Source: Sulfuricaulis sp.
GTDB lineage: Bacteria; Pseudomonadota; Gammaproteobacteria; Acidiferrobacterales; Sulfurifustaceae
Direction: 5' to 3'
DNA length: 64,000 nucleotides
Assembly (NCBI RefSeq): GCF_024653915.1
Contig: NZ_JANLGY010000004.1
Coordinates: forward strand, 1 to 64,000
This document shows positions 16,665-27,514 of this stretch, piece after piece (positions within the stretch are counted from its first letter, which is position 1; each line of letters opens with the position of its first letter). Under the pieces are notes generated by a model, which was not told the DNA's origin, did no database searches, and saw nothing but the letters and a program-made list of their open reading frames with translations. Position numbers and translations under genes: made by a program.

Positions 16665-19010
16665 ATGGGAAAATCCGCCATTCTCGACGGCACTCTAAGG
16701 AAGGTTGTGACGCAGGCTACCCGCAACAAGAACAGCCCACCGCTGACACCGCGTATCCTCCGCCTGTTGCGTGAAGCGTCCCTGTATGTCCTTGGGGCCA
16801 TCGCCATCTATCTGCTGATTTCGCTGTGGACCTATACCACCTCGGACACGTCGTGGTCGCACCGGGGCTCTAATACAACCATTTATAATATCGGCGGTCG
16901 GGCCGGGGCCTGGCTTTCGGACGTGTTTTTCAACTTGTTTGGCTACGTGGCATACCTGCTGCCCATCATGATCGCCATTACCGGTTGGCGTATTTATTTA
17001 CATCGCAAGGACCCGGCACCCACGGGTTTGAAGCATCGCCTTCTGATGACCAGTAGTTTTCTTGCCGCCGTGATCGGGGCCTGCGGGCTGGCCGGATTGC
17101 ATTTCGCACAGGGCAAGACCGGCATGCCGTTCGCGAGCGGCGGCTGGCTGGGAAATGCCGTGGGACTCGGCATGGCCTCGACCTTCAGTTTCACCGGCGC
17201 CACGCTGTTCCTGCTGGCGCTATTTCTTTCAGGCGTGACGATGTTTACAGGCCTGTCCTGGCTCAAGCTGATGGACAGCGTCGGCCACGGAAGCTTTGTG
17301 TTTGCTGACTGGCTGTATGAATTCAGCTCCACCCAAATCGACCGCTTTATCGGCATGCGCGCCCGTCGTGCGCGGCGCGAAGTGGTCGCAGAAGATACGA
17401 AAGTGCTGGAAAAACATTCCCCGCCTCGCATTGAACCGGTGATTACCAAGCCGGCGCCGAGCCGGCGCGCCGAAAAGGAAAAACAGGTGCCGTTGTTCAA
17501 TCTTCCGGCGCCGGGCGAGTTACCGCCATTGTCACTGCTTGATCCGGCGGAGAAGGACAAGGCCCCGCAGTTCTCCAAGCAGTCACTCGAAAGCATGGCG
17601 CGTTTGCTGGAGAAAAAGCTGCTCGATTTTGACATCGAGGCGCAGGTGGTGGCGGTACATCCGGGTCCGGTGATCACGCTTTTTGAAATTGAGCCGGCAC
17701 CTGGCATCAAGGCGGCGCAGATCACCAACCTGCAGCGTGATCTGGCACGTTCACTGTCTGTCGTCAGCCTGCGCGTGGTGGAAAACATTCCAGGAAAGAC
17801 TTCGGTGGGTATCGAGATACCCAATGAGTCTCGCGAAACCATCCGGCTTTCCGAAGTATTATCTTCGCAGGCCTATGAAGAATCGGTTTCGCCGCTGTCG
17901 CTGGCGCTGGGCAAGGACATCAGCGGCAATCCGGTGGTGGTGGATTTGTCCAAGATGCCGCATCTCATGATTGCCGGCACCACCGGGTCGGGGAAATCGG
18001 TGTGCATCAACTCGTTGATTCTGAGTCTGGTGTATAAATCCACACCGGAAAACGTGCGCATGATCATGATCGATCCCAAAATGCTGGAGCTCGCGGTGTA
18101 CCAGGGCATCCCGCATTTGTTGGCACCCGTGGTGACGGACATGAAGCAGGCGGCCAATGCCTTCAAGTGGTCTATTGCCGAGATGGAACGGCGTTATCGC
18201 CTGATGGCCGCGCTCGGCGTGCGTAATCTTGCAGGCTACAACCGCAAGATTACGGATGCACAGGAGGCCGGCAAACCCATCATGGATCCGCTGGTGCAAC
18301 CGGGCGAAGAAGCATCAGAACTCAAGCCATTGCCGCTGATCGTCATCATCGTGGACGAGCTGGCGGATATGATGATGGTCGTCGGCAAGAAAGTGGAAGA
18401 ACTTATCACGCGTCTGGCGCAAAAGGCGCGCGCCGCCGGGTTGCACCTGGTTTTAGCGACGCAACGTCCGTCCGTCGACGTCATTACGGGGCTCATCAAA
18501 GCCAATATTCCTGCGCGTATTGCATTTCAGATGTCTGCGCGCGTGGATTCGCGCACCGTGCTCGACATGATGGGCGCTGAACAACTGCTTGGCACCGGAG
18601 ACATGTTGTACTTGAGCGTGGGCCAACCGTTACAACGCGTGCACGGAGCCTTTGTGGCCGACCACGAGGTGCACAAGGTCGCCGCCTTTTTGAAGAAAAG
18701 TGGCGAGCCCGTTTACGATGAGCAGATTCTGGTTGGCGACACCGGCGTAAATGATCAGGGTTTTTTGCATGAAGGCGGCAATGGCAATGGCGGAGTGAAT
18801 GGTGAGTCAGATCCGCTGTACGACGAAGCGCTCAAGATCGTGACCGAGACTCGGCGCGCCTCTATATCGGGCGTCCAGCGCCGTCTGCGCATCGGTTATA
18901 ACCGTGCGGCACGGCTGATTGAGGATATGGAGCGCTCCGGTGTTGTCGGGCCGCTGCAACCCAATGGCAGCCGCGAAGTGCTGGCACCGCCACCGCCCCG
19001 CGTTGGTTGA
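16665..19010 (+). CDS. ftsK: DNA translocase FtsK
   Basis: A 781-residue inner-membrane protein that pumps chromosomal DNA through the closing septum and activates XerCD at dif. The first ~200 residues contain four to five membrane segments. A short linker follows, then the motor with Walker A GTTGSGKSVCIN (about residue 445) and Walker B IVIIVDELADMMMVVG (about 560). The C-terminal winged-helix gamma domain (SISGVQRRLRIGYNRAARLIE) reads the KOPS sequence. The linker is much shorter than in E. coli FtsK but normal for many other bacteria. It is followed closely by lolA. Confidence 0.96.
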   Translation: MGKSAILDGTLRKVVTQATRNKNSPPLTPRILRLLREASLYVLGAIAIYLLISLWTYTTSDTSWSHRGSNTTIYNIGGRAGAWLSDVFFNLFGYVAYLLPIMIAITGWRIYLHRKDPAPTGLKHRLLMTSSFLAAVIGACGLAGLHFAQGKTGMPFASGGWLGNAVGLGMASTFSFTGATLFLLALFLSGVTMFTGLSWLKLMDSVGHGSFVFADWLYEFSSTQIDRFIGMRARRARREVVAEDTKVLEKHSPPRIEPVITKPAPSRRAEKEKQVPLFNLPAPGELPPLSLLDPAEKDKAPQFSKQSLESMARLLEKKLLDFDIEAQVVAVHPGPVITLFEIEPAPGIKAAQITNLQRDLARSLSVVSLRVVENIPGKTSVGIEIPNESRETIRLSEVLSSQAYEESVSPLSLALGKDISGNPVVVDLSKMPHLMIAGTTGSGKSVCINSLILSLVYKSTPENVRMIMIDPKMLELAVYQGIPHLLAPVVTDMKQAANAFKWSIAEMERRYRLMAALGVRNLAGYNRKITDAQEAGKPIMDPLVQPGEEASELKPLPLIVIIVDELADMMMVVGKKVEELITRLAQKARAAGLHLVLATQRPSVDVITGLIKANIPARIAFQMSARVDSRTVLDMMGAEQLLGTGDMLYLSVGQPLQRVHGAFVADHEVHKVAAFLKKSGEPVYDEQILVGDTGVNDQGFLHEGGNGNGGVNGESDPLYDEALKIVTETRRASISGVQRRLRIGYNRAARLIEDMERSGVVGPLQPNGSREVLAPPPPRVG

Positions 19011-19031
19011 CTCAGGCCAATTCGCTACCGC

Positions 19032-19658
19032 ATGAAGCGCTTTTTAATCCTGCTGCCCATCCTGTTTTTAACGGGTTTTGCCCAGGCGGCGAATAATCCC
19101 AAATCGGGCACGGACAGCCTGCGTCGGTTTTTTAATGAGGTAAACAGTTTCAGTGCCCGCTTCAGTCAGGTGGTGCTCGACGAGCGGCACAGCCCGATCC
19201 AGGAGTCCTCCGGTACGCTCTGGATAGAGAGACCGAATAAATTCCGCTGGGATTATGATAAGCCTTACAAGCAACAGATCGTGGCCGATGGCAAGCGCCT
19301 CTGGGTTTACGATGTTGGCCTGCAACAGGTGACCGTGCGAGCCCTGTCCAATGGTCTGGGCGATACGCCGGCCATGCTGCTTGCCGGCAAGGGCCGGCTG
19401 GATGACAATTTCAAAATCAAGGCGCTCAGCACGCAGAACGATCTCGAGTGGGTACAGTTGACGCCGAAACACAAGGACAGCGGCTATGAGGACATCCGTA
19501 TTGGGTTCGCGCTGGGCAAGTTACGCGCGCTGGAAATGGTGGATGGTTTCGGGCACGTGACGCGCGTGACGCTCGAATCTCCCAGAGAAAATATACGGAT
19601 TGAATCAACTCGTTTCAGTTTCACGCCACCCGAAGGCGTGGATGTGGTGGGCGAGTAG
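19032..19658 (+). CDS. lolA: Outer-membrane lipoprotein carrier protein
   Basis: A 208-residue periplasmic chaperone that carries lipoproteins from LolCDE to LolB. It has a signal peptide (KRFLILLPILFLTGFAQA), then LRRFFNEVNSFSARFSQVVLDE, GTLWIERPNKFRWDYDKPY and VADGKRLWVYDVGLQQVTV, all characteristic of LolA. It begins 21 bases after ftsK and is followed by rarA, the same order as in Pseudomonas and relatives. Confidence 0.95.
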   Translation: MKRFLILLPILFLTGFAQAANNPKSGTDSLRRFFNEVNSFSARFSQVVLDERHSPIQESSGTLWIERPNKFRWDYDKPYKQQIVADGKRLWVYDVGLQQVTVRALSNGLGDTPAMLLAGKGRLDDNFKIKALSTQNDLEWVQLTPKHKDSGYEDIRIGFALGKLRALEMVDGFGHVTRVTLESPRENIRIESTRFSFTPPEGVDVVGE

Positions 19659-19698
19659 GCCATTCCATTCTGAAAGATTCTGATTTATGAGTTTTTGA

Positions 19699-19775
19699 CG
19701 CAAAGGCGCAAAGACGCAAAGTTTTTTTGAGGCTTCATTCTCAAACTCTTTTCTTTGCGCCTTCGCGTCTTTGCG
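19699..19775. repeat. Inverted repeat upstream of rarA
   Basis: A 23-base left arm (19699-19721, built of CGCAAAG units) and an inverted right arm (19753-19775) agree at 20 of 23 positions across a 31-base loop. It lies between lolA and rarA, 32 bases upstream of the preferred rarA start. The palindrome could form a large hairpin in the transcript. Confidence 0.7.
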
Positions 19776-19807
19776 ACAGACGATCATATAAATCATATAT
19801 TCATCGT

Positions 19808-21178
<1,371 letters not shown>

Positions 21179-21217
21179 GGCAAGTAATGAGATGAAAATG
21201 ATGCACAGGGCTCAATA

Positions 21218-21772
21218 GTGAAAATTATTCTGATAATACATGGCGTTTACCTCTGGCTAGTAGCATTGCCGATCTTGGCTAACGGCTCAGACTCGACGCC
21301 TTCTGTGACACAGGCGCAGATATCAGCACCGAAAGCAGCTCAAAAACCATCCGGCGCTAACTACGAGGCTGGGTTGGCAGCTTATGATGCCGGCGACTAC
21401 GGCAAGGCACGCCATATATGGAAGCCTCTGGCGGAAACAGGCGACGTGAGCGCGCAGCGTGGCATGGGAAAAATGTATTCAAAGGGGCAAGGTGTTGATC
21501 GCGATTTCACTGCGGCGCACAAGTGGTATCGCCCGGCGGCGGAAAAAGGTGATGCTGAGAGCCAATACCGTCTGGCCGTTGGTTATGCGTATGGTTTGGG
21601 GGTCAAGAAAGATGAGGCCGCCGCGGCCACGTGGTTGAAGAAAGCCGCCACCAACGGGCAGAAACGCGCGCAGAAGTCATTGGCCAAAGCCTACGAAGAC
21701 GGTTTGTTCGGTCTGCCGCGCGACCCGGCCCAGGCGAAGTACTGGTACGACAAGGCCAATTCCGGTTCGTGA
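21218..21772 (+). CDS. Exported Sel1-repeat protein
   Basis: A 184-residue predicted periplasmic protein. It has a hydrophobic signal segment of about 20 residues, a low-complexity linker rich in Ala, Ser and Gln, then about three to four Sel1-like repeats such as YGKARHIWKPLAETGDVSAQ and VGYAYGLGVKKDEAAAATWL. Sel1 repeats are TPR-like helical scaffolds for protein contacts; the partner is unknown. The start is a GTG preceded by a weak AGGG. It interrupts the otherwise common rarA-crcB-serS order. Confidence 0.8.
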   Translation: MKIILIIHGVYLWLVALPILANGSDSTPSVTQAQISAPKAAQKPSGANYEAGLAAYDAGDYGKARHIWKPLAETGDVSAQRGMGKMYSKGQGVDRDFTAAHKWYRPAAEKGDAESQYRLAVGYAYGLGVKKDEAAAATWLKKAATNGQKRAQKSLAKAYEDGLFGLPRDPAQAKYWYDKANSGS

Positions 21773-21811
21773 AAAAACATAGATATTTCCACCCGTGAGG
21801 TGCGCATTCCC

Positions 21812-22186
21812 ATGAGACAAGTGCTGGCGATAGCCGCGGGCGGCGCTGTAGGGAGTCTGTTGCGCTTCTGGATGTCAAACTGGGTGCATTCATTTGCTGA
21901 CCGATCGTTTCCTTATGGCACGCTGGTTGTAAACGTGCTGGGTTGTCTCCTGATGGGATTTTTGTTTGTGCTCTTCATCGATCGACTGAGCGACAACCCG
22001 GTGCTGCGTGCCGGCATCCTCATCGGTATCCTGGGCGGATTTACCACGTTCTCGGCGTTTTCCATCGAAACATTCAATCTCATTGATCAAGGTGCCTGGG
22101 CTAAAGCCGTGGCGAACATGAGCGGGAGCCTGGTGCTGTGTGTTGGAGCCACCTGGATTGGCGTGTTGCTGGGGAGGCAGGTATGA
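21812..22186 (+). CDS. crcB: Fluoride-specific ion channel CrcB/FluC
   Basis: A 124-residue membrane protein with four hydrophobic helices that exports fluoride as a dual-topology dimer. Family motifs are AAGGAVGSLLRFW at the N-terminus, YGTLVVNVLGCLLMGF (the conserved Asn) and GILGGFTTFSAFSIE (the Phe-box and sodium site). The ATG at 21812 is chosen over a GTG at 21800. Its stop overlaps the start of the next gene (ATGA), so the two are translationally coupled. No fluoride riboswitch was recognised upstream. Confidence 0.94.
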   Translation: MRQVLAIAAGGAVGSLLRFWMSNWVHSFADRSFPYGTLVVNVLGCLLMGFLFVLFIDRLSDNPVLRAGILIGILGGFTTFSAFSIETFNLIDQGAWAKAVANMSGSLVLCVGATWIGVLLGRQV

Positions 22187-22491
22187 AGGTAAGCGATATC
22201 ATCATGGTGCGAATCTATCTGACCGAAGCCGGCGAACTGCAGAAAACTCTGCTTGCCAAGCTGCACGATGAGGAAAAGGTGCGGGGCGTGACCGTGTTCC
22301 GCGGCATTTCCGGCTTCGGCCGTTCCGGCATAATGCATTCTTCATCATTACTGGATCTCTCGCTTGATCTGCCCCTGGTCATAGAGTTTTTCGATAAGCC
22401 AGAAAAGATAAAACGCATACTGACGCACCTCAGGGAAATCCTGCCTCCCGGACATGTCGTTTCGTGGTATGCGCATGTGAACGAAGGTTGA
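22183..22491 (+). CDS. DUF190-family protein
   Basis: A 102-residue cytosolic protein of the DUF190 family, which has a GlnB-like ferredoxin fold. Typical features are VSDIIMVRIYLTEA at the start, LAKLHDEEKVRGVTVFRGISGFG, and LPLVIEFFDKPEKI in the C-terminal half. It overlaps crcB by four bases; the crcB-DUF190 pairing is widespread and suggests a role in fluoride resistance or its sensing, but no activity is established. Confidence 0.88.
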   Translation: MKVSDIIMVRIYLTEAGELQKTLLAKLHDEEKVRGVTVFRGISGFGRSGIMHSSSLLDLSLDLPLVIEFFDKPEKIKRILTHLREILPPGHVVSWYAHVNEG

Positions 22492-23808
<1,317 letters not shown>

Positions 23809-23878
23809 CGTCGTTTATCTGATGATATAATCAGCGGCAAAATTGGGGGAGAGTCTCTGTTCAGGAGACATAATAAAA

Positions 23879-26086
23879 GTGGTGCCGGATTCCAAACGAA
23901 CAATAACCCGACTTAGGGCGCTCATTGTCCTTTCATTCATCGTCTATGCGCCTTATTACCTGATATGGCGTTTGGGCACGTTTAACCCGTCAGCCCCGTT
24001 TTTTTCATGGCTAATCTGGGGTGCTGAGGTATTCGGTTACCTGACAGCGGTCTTGCATGTTTTTATGGTCAGCCGTCTGACCTCGCCTGAGGCCACCCCC
24101 CCGCCGAAGGGCCTGACAGTCGATGTGTTCATCCCCACGTATAACGAGAGCGCCAACCTGCTGCGGCATACGCTGTTGGCCGCTACACGCATGGAATATC
24201 CGCATGAAACCTGGTTGCTGGATGACGGCAACCGTCCCGAGATGGCGGCCCTGGCCAAGGAACTGGGGTGTCGTTATCTGACGCGGACTGAAAATATCAA
24301 TGCCAAGGCAGGTAATTTGAATAATGCGTTGACTCAGAGTCGGGCTGATTTCGTAGCGGTATTTGACGCCGACCATGTACCACACAAAGATTTTCTCAAT
24401 AAGACATTAGGTTTCTTTCGCGACGAAAAGGTGTCGTTCGTTCAGACGCCGCAGGATTTCTACAACCTCGATTCGTACCAGCACCGACGTCACCGGCGGC
24501 TGAGTTATGTCTGGACAGAACAATCCCTGTTTTTCCGCGTGATACAGCGCGGGAAGGACTATTGGAACGCCGCTTACTTTTGTGGCAGCTGTGCCGTGCT
24601 GCGGCGCAGCGCCCTGGAAAGCATCGGTGGTTTTGCCACCGGTACCGTGACGGAGGATTTGCATACTTCCATTCGCCTCCACAAGAAAGGATACAAGGCG
24701 ACCTATTACCCGGAGAGTCTGGCATTCGGACTGGCGCCGGATTCCGTACGCGCTTTTTTGTTGCAGAGACGACGGTGGGGGCAGGGCGCCATGCAGGTTT
24801 GGCGCAAGGAAGGTATTTTGTTTGCGCGTGGACTTACATTGCCACAGCGTCTGAATTATCTGGCGTCGGTATTAACCTATTTCGACGGCTGGCAAAAAGC
24901 CATATTTTACGCGGCGCCGGCGGTGGTGCTGATGACGGGGGTAATGCCGATCAGTGCGCTCGGAACAGATTTCTTGCTGCATTTCATCCCCTTTTATATC
25001 TTGTGTTTTTGGGCCTATGAAGAAGCGGGACGCGGTTATGGCGGCACTCTCCTGACAGAGCAATATAATATGGCGCGCTTTGCCACGTTTGCGCTGGCGA
25101 CCATCAGTGGTTTTGGGCGACACCTGAAGTTCACCGTGACACAAAAAGTCAGTCTGGAGCAGGATAAGGCCCGCACCGTTATTCCGCAGCTATTCGTGTT
25201 GATGCTCAGTATCGCTGCGATAATCATCGGGGCAGTCTTGTGGTCGTCGCAGCAGTATCTGACTCCCGGAGCGTTTTGGGGCAATGTTATCTGGGCGAGC
25301 ATTAACCTCGGGTTGGCCGGGTCGGTAGTACGCTTCACGTTGTTGCGCAAACACCGGAGACGTGAATATCGATTCCCGATCCCTTTGCCGGCCTTCATTG
25401 GCAAGACAGAAGAAGACAGAGTGCTCGGTCTGGTCGAGGATATTTCGGCTGCCGGGTGCCGTTTCATATCTGAAAATCCGGTTACCACGAGTCGCAATGT
25501 GAACGGCGAAATCTTTCTGCCCAGCGGGCGGATGACGTTCACGGCCAGCATCAGCCGTCACGAAGCGCCAGTGTCGCCGGCCCCGGACCGTCATGGTAAA
25601 TCACCTGAATTCGAGAAACGTATATCGCGACAAAAACTTGAATATGGCCTGGCATTCCAGTGGAAATCAGCCAACGACGCTGTTCAATTGGAGAATTTTC
25701 TCTACGGATCGGATTTGCAATGGCGGATTCTTGATTTGCAAGAAGGCATAACGACCCCGGTTGACTGGGTCGCCGGTCTGTTTACAACTGCAAAAATGGA
25801 AAAAGTTTCCGGAATCTCGACAGGCGAGTGGCTCCCGGTAATTTATCACCAAGCCAGCAAGGGCGGCGTGCAAGACAAATTTGCCGTGCTGTCCAGAACA
25901 GACAGGACGCAGCATACTGCCAGAATGATCATGTTCGAGCCTGTCCCGAGAGGTTCACGACTCGAATTTTACATTTTTGGCCAGATGCCTCGGGATCACG
26001 TGCAGGGAAAAATTACAGAAGTGAACAAATTACAGGCGACAACCGCGGATGTCTATATTTCCCATGTCATGCTGGATTCCAGGTGA
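23879..26086 (+). CDS. Cellulose-synthase-like glycosyltransferase with PilZ domain (BcsA-like)
   Basis: A ~735-residue inner-membrane processive GT2 enzyme. It shows the substrate motifs VDVFIPTYNE, VAVFDADHVPHKDF and TVTEDLHTSIRLHKKG, the product-site LLQRRRWGQGAMQVW, and about seven membrane helices around the catalytic domain. The C-terminal region from about residue 500 begins with a PilZ-type segment (RREYRFP, with DISAAGCRF further on), which in BcsA binds cyclic-di-GMP. The GTG at 23879 follows AGGAG by 11 bases; a TTG at 23843 lacks a ribosome-binding site. It pairs with a BcsS-like gene five bases on. No bcsB, bcsZ or bcsC is nearby, so the polymer could be cellulose or another beta-glucan. 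Confidence 0.85.
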   Translation: MVPDSKRTITRLRALIVLSFIVYAPYYLIWRLGTFNPSAPFFSWLIWGAEVFGYLTAVLHVFMVSRLTSPEATPPPKGLTVDVFIPTYNESANLLRHTLLAATRMEYPHETWLLDDGNRPEMAALAKELGCRYLTRTENINAKAGNLNNALTQSRADFVAVFDADHVPHKDFLNKTLGFFRDEKVSFVQTPQDFYNLDSYQHRRHRRLSYVWTEQSLFFRVIQRGKDYWNAAYFCGSCAVLRRSALESIGGFATGTVTEDLHTSIRLHKKGYKATYYPESLAFGLAPDSVRAFLLQRRRWGQGAMQVWRKEGILFARGLTLPQRLNYLASVLTYFDGWQKAIFYAAPAVVLMTGVMPISALGTDFLLHFIPFYILCFWAYEEAGRGYGGTLLTEQYNMARFATFALATISGFGRHLKFTVTQKVSLEQDKARTVIPQLFVLMLSIAAIIIGAVLWSSQQYLTPGAFWGNVIWASINLGLAGSVVRFTLLRKHRRREYRFPIPLPAFIGKTEEDRVLGLVEDISAAGCRFISENPVTTSRNVNGEIFLPSGRMTFTASISRHEAPVSPAPDRHGKSPEFEKRISRQKLEYGLAFQWKSANDAVQLENFLYGSDLQWRILDLQEGITTPVDWVAGLFTTAKMEKVSGISTGEWLPVIYHQASKGGVQDKFAVLSRTDRTQHTARMIMFEPVPRGSRLEFYIFGQMPRDHVQGKITEVNKLQATTADVYISHVMLDSR

Positions 26087-26090
26087 TTTA

Positions 26091-26852
26091 ATGAAGCGCC
26101 ATGACTGTAAATATTTATTTGTGCCACAAACGGTATCATCGATGCCGTTTGTTGTTGCCATATTGGTATCGATTAGTTTGCCATGGTCTAATCAAACCCA
26201 TGCAAGGGAGTGGCTCGGACTAACCGGGCTGGAGTTGGCGGAACAGAGCAATACCTATGCCTTCGCCGGCGTTGTCGCGCCGCTTGATTCAAACACTGCC
26301 CTCGGTCAGGGATGGGTGCAGCGTTACTGGCTCGATTGGGTGAAATACCGTTTCGATTCGGGAGGCGAGGAAGTGCGGGCACGGGCACCTGGTTTTTCGG
26401 CCTCGCTGGGTTATCAGCAGAGCAATTCCACAGGTTTCTGGGCTGCTTATGCTGGTGCCGGTTATCGAGACACTACCCTGACGCCCGACAGACCCGCTGT
26501 AGAAGTGCGTGGCAGCCATAGTTCTTTGCAATTGCTCGCTGAGCTGGACAGTCGCTTTGCCAAAGACTGGCGTTTTGCCGGAGCGGTCCAATATTCTGCC
26601 GGGCCGGACAGTTACTGGTCACGTGCCAAGTTTTTGAATAAATTATCAACTGTCTCTTTTTGGCACGGTATAGAGTTCGTTTTCCAGGGCGACCCAGACT
26701 ATAAAGCCTACAAGATTGGATTAGTCCTCGATGAATTGCCTGTGGGTAATGGTGTTACTGCCAATTTTAAAGTTGGGGTCAATAAAACAAAGGGTCTCAA
26801 TACTATCGGCTATGTCGGGATAGAGTTTGTAGGTATTTTTGGAAATAAATAA
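26091..26852 (+). CDS. BcsS-like cellulose-biosynthesis outer-membrane protein
   Basis: A 253-residue exported protein. After a charged start and a signal-like hydrophobic stretch (about residues 18-36) it contains alternating aromatic strands (WLDWVKYRFDS, FSASLGYQQSNSTGFWAAYA, LLAELDSRFAKDWRFAGAVQ), with a C-terminal NTIGYVGIEFVGIFGNK, as expected of a small outer-membrane beta-barrel. This resembles the BcsS family found beside some bcsA genes. It follows the BcsA-like gene by four bases and is surely co-transcribed. The assignment to BcsS is from general resemblance and should be treated as probable. Confidence 0.65.
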   Translation: MKRHDCKYLFVPQTVSSMPFVVAILVSISLPWSNQTHAREWLGLTGLELAEQSNTYAFAGVVAPLDSNTALGQGWVQRYWLDWVKYRFDSGGEEVRARAPGFSASLGYQQSNSTGFWAAYAGAGYRDTTLTPDRPAVEVRGSHSSLQLLAELDSRFAKDWRFAGAVQYSAGPDSYWSRAKFLNKLSTVSFWHGIEFVFQGDPDYKAYKIGLVLDELPVGNGVTANFKVGVNKTKGLNTIGYVGIEFVGIFGNK

Positions 26853-26994
26853 AAAGCTCAAATCGTTATATCTCTAATGGCTGCCGTGACCAATATCTGC
26901 CCCAGTCTTATCGCTGGAATAATTTGTACTTGCTCGATCTTTTCCGTGGCTTGGCAGGATGTGCAGCGCTCTAGCATGTGTGTCTGTTTCTAAG

Positions 26995-27125
26995 CTATTC
27001 TCCTCTCTCCGGAGGGGTGGGTGAGGCGGGAATTCGCGAGAGTCCAGTGGACTCTCGCGCCGCCGAACGCGAGGCAGGAGCCGAGCTGGGGGGCGCGACA
27101 GGGACGTTACCCTGTAGGTGGATGA
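26995..27125. repeat. Linked-hairpin repeat upstream of the tRNA-Ser pair
   Basis: CTCCTCTCTCCGGAGGGG is followed by GTGAGGCGGG, a perfect 25-base palindrome at 27035-27059 (arms CGCGAGAGTCCA round one base), then CGCCGAAC and GCGACAGGGACGTTACCCTG. The same order of parts is seen at 5461-5640. From 26853 to 27175 nothing else gene-like is seen; the T-rich part near 27150 probably carries the tRNA promoter. Confidence 0.75.
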
Positions 27126-27175
27126 ATGAGCCCCACCGATGTAAAGCTCACAATTCAATCTACAGTTAAATAATT

Positions 27176-27303
27176 GGAGGGGTGGCCGAGCGGTTTAAGG
27201 CACCGGTCTTGACGAGGATCGTCGGGAGCGATCCCGGACAGCGGAGCGCAGCGACGCTGGCCCCGAAGGGGCGCCGGACAAGGATGTCCGGCGCAAAACC
27301 GGC
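27176..27303 (+). pseudogene. tRNA-Ser(TGA) pseudogene interrupted in the anticodon loop
   Basis: The first 37 bases (27176-27212) match the intact tRNA-Ser downstream: GGAGGGG acceptor strand, GTGGCCGAG D-arm and an anticodon stem and loop up to the TGA anticodon. About 82 bases (27213-27294) of hairpin-forming sequence are then inserted, including GCCCCTT-type and CCGGACAAGGATGTCCGG palindromes, after which AAAACCGG closes the anticodon stem. No variable arm, T-arm, 3' acceptor strand or CCA follows, so no functional tRNA can form. The 30 bases before this gene and before the intact tRNA are near-identical, pointing to a tandem duplication. Confidence 0.8.
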
Positions 27304-27328
27304 AGTTCAATTTTTACAGTTAACAATT

Positions 27329-27416
27329 GGAGAGGTGGCCGAGTGGTTTAAGGCGGCGGTCTTGAAAACCGTTGACGGGTAACCGTCCGGGGGTTCGAAT
27401 CCCTCCCTCTCCGCCA
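27329..27416 (+). tRNA. tRNA-Ser (anticodon TGA)
   Basis: An 88-base gene including an encoded CCA. The acceptor arm pairs GGAGAGG with CCTCTCC, the discriminator is G, and the anticodon loop CTTGAAA is closed by CGGT/ACCG. A long variable arm (GACGGGTAACCGTC) marks a serine tRNA, and the T-arm has GGTTCGAATCC. It reads UCN codons. Confidence 0.97.
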
Positions 27417-27514
27417 ATTAATCTAGGCAATTACAACATTGGCAGAACATATTTTCCCACGAAATAGGAAACTCGAAAAATATCTACAAACCTGACGACC
27501 GGTATAAAGGAAGC

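Noticed and set aside
27213-27294. Intron in the tRNA-Ser gene
   Set aside because: The insert is too short for a group I intron and the 3' half of the tRNA is missing, so splicing could not restore it.
27182-27382. Short open frame across the tRNA genes
   Set aside because: It is a by-product of reading through tRNA and repeat sequence.
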